A stretch of 37,056 nt of DNA from Syntrophaceae bacterium (GTDB lineage Bacteria > Desulfobacterota > SM23-61), in contig JACAEW010000060.1 of the NCBI GenBank assembly GCA_013388675.1, forward strand, positions 1-37,056. The letters are read 5' to 3'. A model generated the notes under the pieces. That model worked only from the letters and a program-made list of their open reading frames with translations. It was not told where the DNA came from and ran no database searches. Made by a program: the position numbers and the translations under genes. Positions 1-6,015 of this stretch are shown here, piece after piece; positions within the stretch are counted from its first letter, which is position 1; each line of letters begins with the position of its first letter.

Positions 1-908
1 CCGATGGACAAAGGAAGGGATAAGAAGGCGAACAGACTCACCAGGTAAGCGCTGGCCGCCTCCCCCATCCCTTTCCACACCAACAGGGGCACAAAGTGGG
101 TGTTCAGGGCCACGGTAACGAGAAGACGGAGAGAGAGCCCGGCCGTGAGCAGCCAGAATTGGTAGGTCCTCATGGCCTCGCGAACGGTGAAGTGGACATC
201 CTGAAGGATGGATTCCGATGGGGCGCCTGTTTCGGCTGTCGTCTTGACCAGCGGCTTTCCATCGGGATGGAGACCCATGCTTTCCGGGTCTCGTCTTATA
301 GGGATGGCCGCAGGGATGGAGATGGCCAGAACCAGGCATCCGGCGAATACGGCGCCCATGCGCCAGCCGTAATTGAGGATAATGAAGGATAGAAGGGGGG
401 CCATGATCATTCCCCCCACGCTGCCCGAAGAAGAAATGACCGAAAACCCCAACCCCCGGTGACGGATGAACCACTTGTTCACCGCCGTGGATATGGGATG
501 GAAAAAGCCGGCATTGGATCCCAGGGAGACTACGAAAACGTAGATCAGGAAAAAGGTCCAGAAGCTTTGCACCGTAGCGAGTAGAATCAGGCCGACCCCG
601 CAAAGACTCGCGCCGATGAGGATGAGTTTCCGGGGCCCGAAACGATCGATCAGATATCCCACTACGGGCCCTTCGATCCCGCCCTCCAGGCGAGCCGCCC
701 CATATAGGAGAGAAATCGCCGCGCTGGAAACTCCCAAGTCACGCTTCAAAGGAAGGAAGAACACGGTGAAGCTGTGGTAAAGGATTCCGGTCCCCACCGC
801 GCTGATCGAGGCGGACAGGGCCAGCACCCACCACCCATAAAAAATCTTGCCCCCGGAAGTTCGAAAAAGACCGGTGAATTTGCGGAAAAAATCGGGATGT
901 TCATGCAT
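1..908 (-). CDS. MFS transporter, C-terminus cut by window edge
   Basis: Reading the minus strand from an ATG at 908 gives about 302 uninterrupted codons running off the left edge. The protein opens with a short cytosolic segment, then FYGWWVLALSASISAVGTG, the usual first membrane helix of oxalate/formate- or monocarboxylate-type major facilitator proteins. At least seven further hydrophobic segments follow. The loop between helices 2 and 3 carries GYLIDRFGPRKL, the MFS signature (GxxxDRxGxR/K). A charged central loop (RRDPESMGLHPDGKP) marks the middle of the 12-helix fold, and the second half then starts with REAMRTYQFWLL. The substrate cannot be told from sequence; a small carboxylate is typical of this subgroup. 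The gene is divergent from the cupin gene. No Shine-Dalgarno sequence precedes the ATG. Confidence 0.85.
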   Translation of the reverse strand, partial: MHEHPDFFRKFTGLFRTSGGKIFYGWWVLALSASISAVGTGILYHSFTVFFLPLKRDLGVSSAAISLLYGAARLEGGIEGPVVGYLIDRFGPRKLILIGASLCGVGLILLATVQSFWTFFLIYVFVVSLGSNAGFFHPISTAVNKWFIRHRGLGFSVISSSGSVGGMIMAPLLSFIILNYGWRMGAVFAGCLVLAISIPAAIPIRRDPESMGLHPDGKPLVKTTAETGAPSESILQDVHFTVREAMRTYQFWLLTAGLSLRLLVTVALNTHFVPLLVWKGMGEAASAYLVSLFAFLSLPLSI

Positions 909-915
909 TACGAGT

Positions 916-944
916 ATGTTACGGATTTGTAAGCAGGATTTCAA
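916..944 (-). promoter_or_regulatory. candidate sigma70 promoter for the MFS gene
   Basis: On the minus strand, TTGAAA (939-944) and TAACAT (916-921) are separated by 17 nt. Transcription would start only a nucleotide or two before the ATG at 908, so the message would be nearly leaderless. That fits the missing ribosome binding site. The -10 match is only moderate. Confidence 0.3.
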
Positions 945-973
945 CCTTTTTCATTCCCCGGCGCGTATTTTCC

Positions 974-1003
974 TTGATTCCGTGCCGGCTCCCTCCCTAT
1001 ACT
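974..1003 (+). promoter_or_regulatory. candidate sigma70 promoter for the cupin gene
   Basis: TTGATT (974-979) and TATACT (998-1003) are separated by 18 nt, about 50 nt before the cupin start. Both hexamers match sigma70 consensus well, and no other promoter is evident in this divergent region. Confidence 0.45.
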
Positions 1004-1054
1004 CAGGTTTCCGCCTTTGGGCACCGTTGAGGGTCGAAAAGAAAGGAGAAGCAA

Positions 1055-1384
1055 ATGCGTTTTCCCGATTTCATCGAAAAGCTTCCGCAGGCCGATTTTC
1101 CTGCTTCGGGCGCGGAGGGGTATTTGTTGCAGGCGAAAGAGCATCAGGTAGTTTTCTTACGTTTGGAAAAAGATATTGAGATACCGGAGCACTCCCACGC
1201 TGCCCAGTGGGAAATCCCTTTGGAGGGCACTGCGGAGGTCGCTTTTGGGGGGCAAGTCCAGGTGTTTGGGCCGGGCCAGCCCTTCCACATTCCCGCAGGG
1301 GTTGCTCATTCCGGAAAGGTCAAGAGTCCTTATGCGGCGATCATCGTCTTTGATGCCCCAGACCGGTACAGGTTGAAAAAATGA
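1055..1384 (+). CDS. small single-domain cupin protein
   Basis: A 109-residue protein that is essentially one cupin (RmlC-like) beta barrel. The first cupin motif is IPEHSHAAQWEIPLEG (His-X-His followed by Gln and Glu, likely metal ligands). The second is PGQPFHIPAGVAHSGKV, with the conserved Pro-Ala-Gly-Val-X-His. Such small cupins bind a metal or small ligand, and their reactions are diverse, so no substrate can be assigned. The start is the ATG preceded by AAAGGAGAAGCAA, a strong ribosome binding site. It is monocistronic between the divergent MFS gene and a convergent minus-strand gene. Confidence 0.85.
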   Translation: MRFPDFIEKLPQADFPASGAEGYLLQAKEHQVVFLRLEKDIEIPEHSHAAQWEIPLEGTAEVAFGGQVQVFGPGQPFHIPAGVAHSGKVKSPYAAIIVFDAPDRYRLKK

Positions 1385-1486
1385 ATCGCGTAGCTCCCGG
1401 GAAAGAAAGCCCGGAAGAAAGGAAGGCAGGGGAAAGAGCGGACCCGGCTCCTGCGGGGACTGATCGGAAAGCGGTTTTCTTGGCGT

Positions 1487-1669
1487 CTATTGGCCCGCGG
1501 GCTCTTTTTTTTCGAATTTGAGGCATTGCCTTCCGGAAGCCTGGAAAACCATCTGGGAGGGCATCTCTCTTGATTTAAAACCCAGGGCCTGGCACCCGCG
1601 GGGGAAGTTCTTATCCCAGGTGACGAAAAAATGCCGGCATTGAAAGCAATCCACTTTATCGGCTTTCAT
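1487..1669 (-). CDS. small conserved Cys-rich protein of unknown function
   Basis: About 60 residues from the ATG at 1669. The reading frame stays open further upstream, to a TTG at 1744, but that stretch looks like shadow. It contains KVDCFQCRHFFVTWD, then FPRGCQALGFKSREMPS and ASGRQCLKFE: four cysteines arranged as C-X2-C, then G-C and Q-C, which suggests a zinc knuckle or a redox site. I recall the same Cys-X2-Cys-His, Tyr/Phe-Val-Thr-Trp-Asp and Gly-Phe-Lys-Ser pattern from short uncharacterised proteins in deltaproteobacteria, some under unreliable names. It lies 64 nt downstream of the DUF456 gene on the same strand and may share its transcript. No Shine-Dalgarno sequence is evident. 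Confidence 0.6.
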   Translation of the reverse strand: MKADKVDCFQCRHFFVTWDKNFPRGCQALGFKSREMPSQMVFQASGRQCLKFEKKEPAGQ

Positions 1670-1733
1670 GGCAAAAAAACGGCATAAGCCACTGAATCCG
1701 GGGCAGAAAGTGAGTCTAGTAGTTATTGGGGCA

Positions 1734-2222
1734 TCAAGAAACAATCTTAAACAGAACGATTGAAAACATGATCACCGCGATGATTAGTTTTCCGATCGTC
1801 CCGGCTAAGAATCCCACCAGGGTTCCGATACCGCTTTTAATGGATGCCTGAAGGTCTTTCTGTTTGGCCAGTTCAAAAAGAAAGGCTCCCACAAACGGAC
1901 CGATGAGCAGCCCGAAAAGGCCCCCCATAACCGTTCCCACGATCATTCCCAGCAAAGCGCCGGCCATGCCCCAGCCGCTCCCCCCTAATTTTTTTACCCC
2001 CAGAGCGGAGGCAAAAAATTCGAGGAAGTAGCTAAAGAGCGTCAAGAAGAGGAGCACCAGAAGAACGGTCCAGGTGATGGCGGCGAAGCCCGTATACCAT
2101 CCATAGACCAGGGCCCCCGCCAGAATCAAGGGGGCCCCTGGAAGCCACGGCAATACAGACCCGATGAGCCCAAGAACCATGAGAATGAAAGTGAAGATAA
2201 GAATCAGAATATGCTCCGTCAT
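1734..2222 (-). CDS. DUF456 family inner-membrane protein
   Basis: A 162-residue, very hydrophobic protein with five or six predicted membrane segments. The pattern matches DUF456: an N-terminal helix ending in GLIGSVLPWLPGAPLIL, a central FFASALGVKKLGGSGWG segment, and a glycine-rich stretch GMIVGTVMGGLFGLLIGP with repeated GxxxG spacing. The function of the family is unknown. The ATG at 2222 is preceded by GGGGAGGATGAACCT, a good ribosome binding site. It is followed on the same strand by the small Cys-rich gene. Confidence 0.85.
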   Translation of the reverse strand: MTEHILILIFTFILMVLGLIGSVLPWLPGAPLILAGALVYGWYTGFAAITWTVLLVLLFLTLFSYFLEFFASALGVKKLGGSGWGMAGALLGMIVGTVMGGLFGLLIGPFVGAFLFELAKQKDLQASIKSGIGTLVGFLAGTIGKLIIAVIMFSIVLFKIVS

Positions 2223-2390
2223 AGGTTCATCCTCCCCGACCCGCTTTTGTTCTGGATTCCGAAAGGATATTGGCCCTTCCGCAAAAAGTTGAAAATAAGC
2301 CCCCTCGTCGATCGGGAAGAGTCGTGGAGGGGTGATAAATGAAAAAGGGGTCTTCTCCCAAACGAGTAGGTAGATTTTGATAAAAAATGG

Positions 2391-2492
2391 GAGTTATCCT
2401 TGGCGGAGAGATTTTAGCTCCAGCCCAAAATGAGCCGGGGCGGCCCGAAGGGCAAAATCTCGGCGCGGAACCTAGCTCCCTGTGGATAACTC
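2391..2492. repeat. imperfect long palindrome with a DnaA-box 9-mer
   Basis: The outer arms are GAGTTATCC (2391-2399) and GGATAACTC (2484-2492), an exact inverted pair. A nested pair, GAGATTTT (2408-2415) and AAAATCTC (2454-2461), continues the symmetry. The right arm includes TGTGGATAA (2481-2489), the reverse complement of the consensus DnaA box. It could be a non-coding end of the neighbouring degraded insertion sequence. Confidence 0.5.
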
Positions 2493-2664
2493 GCCTCCTT
2501 TGTGCTCCGGTCTTACGGTTCCGTCTTCAGCTCTTTAGAACAACCGGGTGTTCCCCACAGCCCCGGCGCTCGCCCGTCCATTTTCGGGGGGTCGCACCGG
2601 GGCTATGAATAAACCCCTCCCAGCGAGAGAGGAGATCACCCCGTCCTTAGACCGCTGGCAGCAT

Positions 2665-2790
2665 TCAGGCTAGAACCTTCGGGCGATGGTACTCTTCGTC
2701 TCGTAACCCATGGACGCGGCGCTTAATGACTCGGACCTTGTTATTCAAACCTTCGACGAACCCCAAGAAAGTTTTACCTGACTTACAGGG
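2665..2790 (-). pseudogene. C-terminal remnant of an ISL3-family transposase
   Basis: Translating the minus strand towards a TGA at 2665-2667 gives GKTFLGFVEGLNNKVRVIKR followed by RVHGLRDEEYHRPKVLA. This is the characteristic end of ISL3-group (IS204/IS1001/IS1096/IS1165) DDE transposases: EGLNNK, then a basic stretch, a Gly-containing turn and DEEY. Upstream of about 2790 the frame loses any transposase character, and the DDE catalytic core is absent. Only about 40 residues survive, so the element is dead. It sits beside other repeats, marking an old insertion hotspot. Confidence 0.7.
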
Positions 2791-2847
2791 TGATAGTTTT
2801 TTTGTTTGCGCCGATGCATTATAACAAAATTCTATTGCCCTGTAAGT
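2781..2847. repeat. short inverted repeat at the broken end of the IS remnant
   Basis: ACTTACAGGG (2781-2790) and CCCTGTAAGT (2838-2847) form an exact 10-nt inverted pair around 47 nt of AT-rich sequence. The left arm coincides with where transposase similarity stops, so it may mark a deletion or insertion junction. Confidence 0.45.
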
Positions 2848-2859
2848 GGGGTTTTCAAA

Positions 2860-3019
2860 TTGATAATCTCGTAAAAAGTCATATCTCCCCTCCCCTGGTG
2901 GAAGGGGATTAAGGGGAGGGGGTTCGATAAGTGATTATAATCATTATATTTATCACCCCACCCTGAACCTCCCCCGTCGAGGGGGAGGGTCTATTTTCGA
3001 CTTTTTACGAGATCATCAA
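2860..3019. repeat. MITE-like element with 21-bp terminal inverted repeats
   Basis: The two ends, 2860-2880 and 2999-3019, are inverted repeats matching at 20 of 21 positions (core CTCGTAAAAAGTC). Inside are two strong internal stems: CCCCTCCCC (2887-2895) with GGGGAGGGG (2913-2921), and CCTCCCCC (2968-2975) with GGGGGAGG (2981-2988). A short AT-rich dyad lies between them. It has no coding capacity. Size, terminal repeats and internal folding are those of a miniature inverted-repeat element or a REP-type palindromic unit. No clear target-site duplication is visible. Confidence 0.65.
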
Positions 3020-3570
3020 GTTTAATTTCCAACCTTTATCCCCTTTTTTTCAATTTTTTATCAATTCTCCGGATAAATTTATGTAAAGAATTCAAAATAT
3101 TATATAAAATGTAATCTTTTACGTAATTATTCAAGTATTCAAATATACTTATTATCATTATTGTTTTTTGAGGAACGTCTGCTTTTATTTTATAAACCGT
3201 TAATTTTATTTACGGATTTCCAGCTTAATAATTCCTAAATAATCATGTAACAAATAGAGATTATTATTATTTATTAAATTTCTCAGAGGGAATGGGATTT
3301 GCTGTGCAAGTTAACGGGACATTTTATTTGAAAGATTTCCAGTAGTTATTTGGAGAGAGAAAGGAATCGGGGGGATTTTTTTTATTAAGATTTTTTCCAA
3401 AGGAGCAAAAGAATCAGCCCAGGAAGGGATTGGATTTTAAGATTTTTAGGTTGAATGGTTTTAGCCGGAAAAAGGAGGGAAGGCAAAATCTTTAGAACCG
3501 GCCGTCGGACGGTAAGCGCGGGATGACCGAAAGCTTAACCATCCGCCGGCCGGGGAGAGAAGGAAAGCCC

Positions 3571-5454
3571 ATGTACAATGAATTTTTTGGTTTCGCGGAG
3601 GAACCTTTTCGGATCACTCCCGATCCTAGCTTTTTCTTCATGGCTACGAGCCATAGGGAGGCGCTGTCCTCTCTGCTTGCCGGGATCGAGGGGCGCAAGG
3701 GCATTCTTACTATTACGGGGGATGTGGGAACAGGGAAGACAACGCTCGTCAACACCTTGCTGAAAGACCTAAACCTCAGAATCAAAACGGCCTTCATCTT
3801 CAATCCTCGGCTGACTTTTAAGCAGCTCCTTGCAGCTATTCTTAGTGATTTGAAGGTGCCGGTCACCGGTAACAGCACGGAGGTTCTTTTGCATAGATTC
3901 GATCTCTATCTTCAAAAGAGGCAAACCCGGGATGAGACCGTGTTGATTATCATTGATGAGGCGCAGAATTTGAGCCCCAAAGTATTAGAGGATTTGGGCG
4001 GACTATTCCAGCGACAGACTCCTGCGGTAAAGCACCTCCTGCTCCTTCTAACTGGCCAACTGGAGTTGGAGGACAACCTGAATTCGGAGGAATCGCGGCA
4101 ATTCAAACGGAGAATCGCCTTCCAATACCGGCTAACTCCATTAAATTGGGAAGAATCTAAGGCCTATATCGACCACCGGCTGAAGATCGTCGGGAGCGGC
4201 ATTTCGGAGGTTTTTACCCCAGAGGCTGTCAATTTGATTTGTGACTTTGCCAAGGGAATTCCGCGGGTGATCAACACGATTTGTGATCGGTCCTTATTGG
4301 CTGGTTATAGCTTGACCACTCCCAAAATTGGGACGGTGATTGCAAAAGCGGTCATTAGCGAGGAGGAAAATGTCGCTCAGGAGCTAGCCCTCAAGGAAAA
4401 AGAAACAATCGGGGAGAGAGGGGGCGTTGGGTCTATAGACTATCGTATATTACAGGAATCAGCGGCGCCTTGGATTCAGGGTTTTTCAGATGGGTGGGGG
4501 GAAAGCATGAAGAAGGGTAATGTAAATATGAGTCCGGAAGGAAAAGAAATTGGACCCTCCGAAACATTGGAGCCGATAAAGAGCTCATCGTGGTTGTATA
4601 GCGGCAGTTTTCTGGGGCTATATAAGTCTCTCAAGGAAAAATATATCGACCTGGAAGCTAAAAATAACGTGTTGCACAAGGAATGTATTGACCTTGCAGC
4701 GAAAATTGCCAAAAAAGAGGTGGAATTCAAGGCAATCCAAGATTCTCTGAAGGTTGAAGAAGAAAAAAGAAGGCGAGCGGAGGAAATCCTGGGCCTTATG
4801 GAGGCGCGGGTTCATTATTTATCTTCTGAATTTCTTGATCGGCAGGAAAAAGATAAGAAATTTATTGCCGGGGAACTGCTGGGGGTTATTGCCAACCTAA
4901 TTCTTTCCCTGAAGGGCGGGGTGGAACATATTTTCCATAATTTAAAGGTAGAATCGAAGCTTGTGCTTCTTAATTTTGATCAGTCCCTTTGCAATCTCCA
5001 AAATGGAATCCAGAAAGTGGAAGAAATCCTGGTGTCGCTGTATCCTCCAACTCTGGATGATCCGGGAATCCGATCGACGATTGTTTGGTATTGTGAAAAG
5101 TTTCAAAAATATCATCCCCAATTGCAAATCACCCAAGAAATTGATATTCAAGAAAATGAAATTGTCGGCCCTCTGAAAACTCAGGTATTCAGAATCTTGC
5201 AGGATGCTTTGGATCTGTTTGCCGAACATAACCAAAGCGGCCAAATCTACGTTTCGTTCATAAAAAAGGATGGACATCTCCTTTTAACGGTGGAAGAAAA
5301 GGGACAGGATTTTGATCTTCACGACCCGTATCCTGAAACAAATGGGGCTTATTACACGCGAATGAAACAGCGGGCCGAACTCTCTGGCGGGTCTCTATCG
5401 TTTGAATCTGCAGAAGCTGTAGGGACATCCATCCGGGCATCATGGCCAATCTGA
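3571..5454 (+). CDS. ExeA-type AAA+ ATPase fused to a degenerate histidine-kinase module
   Basis: A 627-residue protein. Residues 1 to about 265 form an ExeA/GspA-like ATPase beginning MYNEFFGFAEEPF. Walker A is GDVGTGKTT (50-58), Walker B IIIDEAQ (D129, E130), and the late AAA segment is GIPRVINTICDR. Residues about 349-430 are a charged coiled coil. Residues about 430-627 match the dimerisation and ATP-binding modules of NarX/DegS-type sensor kinases: EFLDRQEKDKK, LYPPTLDD, FRILQDAL and MKQRAELSGGSL near the end. Leu437 stands where the phosphorylated His is expected. The N-box Asn is replaced in DALDLF, and the Asp/Gly boxes are altered in EEKGQDFD, so it is probably a pseudokinase. The start at 3571 fits the family and follows AGAAGGAAAGCCC; an in-frame ATG at 3523 is less likely. 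ExeA relatives help assemble secretin or pilus machinery at peptidoglycan. No response regulator is adjacent. Base composition is clearly lower in GC than the rest of the window. Confidence 0.85.
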   Translation: MYNEFFGFAEEPFRITPDPSFFFMATSHREALSSLLAGIEGRKGILTITGDVGTGKTTLVNTLLKDLNLRIKTAFIFNPRLTFKQLLAAILSDLKVPVTGNSTEVLLHRFDLYLQKRQTRDETVLIIIDEAQNLSPKVLEDLGGLFQRQTPAVKHLLLLLTGQLELEDNLNSEESRQFKRRIAFQYRLTPLNWEESKAYIDHRLKIVGSGISEVFTPEAVNLICDFAKGIPRVINTICDRSLLAGYSLTTPKIGTVIAKAVISEEENVAQELALKEKETIGERGGVGSIDYRILQESAAPWIQGFSDGWGESMKKGNVNMSPEGKEIGPSETLEPIKSSSWLYSGSFLGLYKSLKEKYIDLEAKNNVLHKECIDLAAKIAKKEVEFKAIQDSLKVEEEKRRRAEEILGLMEARVHYLSSEFLDRQEKDKKFIAGELLGVIANLILSLKGGVEHIFHNLKVESKLVLLNFDQSLCNLQNGIQKVEEILVSLYPPTLDDPGIRSTIVWYCEKFQKYHPQLQITQEIDIQENEIVGPLKTQVFRILQDALDLFAEHNQSGQIYVSFIKKDGHLLLTVEEKGQDFDLHDPYPETNGAYYTRMKQRAELSGGSLSFESAEAVGTSIRASWPI

Positions 5455-5726
5455 CTCCTTTTACACCTTGCCTCCGGAGAGGAATGGGGAGTAAATCGCG
5501 GGCAGAGGGCACCAGGGTGGAAGTCCACTTCCGATTGGAAAATCCGCCCCCGCTCTTACATGCAGGGAATAACAAGACCGGGACTGAGACAGCACTTGTA
5601 AGGAATATTTTTGAACTTGATGGGTGTATCCTCAAAGGGGGAACAAGAGGGATTTCTAGGATTCCTCACATATTGCGAACTCTTTTCTCATGTAGCTAAA
5701 CAGTCACAAAAAATTTGAAAAGCTCT

Positions 5727-5909
5727 TCACGTCACTTTCCCTAAATCCTCTCCCACCAGAAGAGGGGAAAGCTCGCTTTTTGCGAGCTCCTGAACCATTA
5801 ATCCCCAATCCTTTTCCGGCTGCCAAAAATATTCCATTTTACTATTTTCGCCCTCACATTCAAATCGATAAATGGCTTTGAACGGTGCAGGTGTGAGGCT
5901 CTGGATCAA
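5727..5909 (-). CDS. possible small acidic protein, doubtful
   Basis: A 60-residue frame from a TTG at 5909, or about 36 residues from an internal ATG. The composition is plausible for a protein (FKAIYRFECEGEN, then MEYFWQPEKDWGLMVQELAK), but there is no recognisable family and no clear ribosome binding site. A perfect hairpin (5770-5788) lies inside it, which argues for non-coding DNA. It may be a gene fragment. Confidence 0.22.
   Translation of the reverse strand: MIQSLTPAPFKAIYRFECEGENSKMEYFWQPEKDWGLMVQELAKSELSPLLVGEDLGKVT
5770..5788. repeat. perfect 7-bp hairpin
   Basis: AGCTCGC (5770-5776) and GCGAGCT (5782-5788) flank a TTTTT loop. It is far from either flanking gene end and lacks a following T-run, so a terminator role is uncertain. 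Confidence 0.4.
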
Positions 5910-6015
5910 AGAATGAATTTGACAAAAAAGACCAATATCCGGCTAAATGAAAGGGAAGTCTTGTTGCCGTTTAGGGGCCGCCGAATGGCCCAATCATTTT
6001 CCGGGGGAGGAAAAA

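Larger units (their letters stand above)
2223..3570. other. gene-free interval with mobile-element debris
   Basis: About 1.35 kb without a convincing complete gene. In order it holds an imperfect long palindrome (2391-2492), a GC-rich stretch with further inverted segments (about 2550-2600), the remnant of an ISL3-type transposase (2665-2790), a MITE-like element (2860-3019), and a strongly AT-rich tract (about 3020-3400). A purine-rich leader then runs up to the ATPase gene. An open frame at 2387-2608 shows no recognisable protein character. Confidence 0.6.
5455..6015. other. intergenic interval after the ATPase fusion gene
   Basis: No convincing gene. It contains a hairpin at 5770-5788 (AGCTCGC, five-T loop, GCGAGCT) and a weak minus-strand open frame (5727-5909). 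Frames open on the plus strand (5442-5699; 5947 onward, before the amidohydrolase start) have no protein-like character that I trust. Confidence 0.5.

Noticed and set aside
2387-2608. Plus-strand 73-residue frame in the interval left of the IS remnant
   Set aside because: It overlaps a long palindrome and has low-complexity composition without a ribosome site.
2391-3400. Replication origin (consensus DnaA box next to a strongly AT-rich tract)
   Set aside because: Only one perfect box and one near match (2741-2749, inside the IS remnant) are present. There is no dnaA, dnaN or gidA nearby, and the rest is explained by mobile-element debris.
5442-5699. Plus-strand frame with a stretch (SRAEGTRVEVHF) resembling the end of a histidine kinase
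   Set aside because: The match is a dozen residues, the frame overlaps the fusion gene's end and lacks other kinase boxes. It may be coincidence or a faint duplication remnant.
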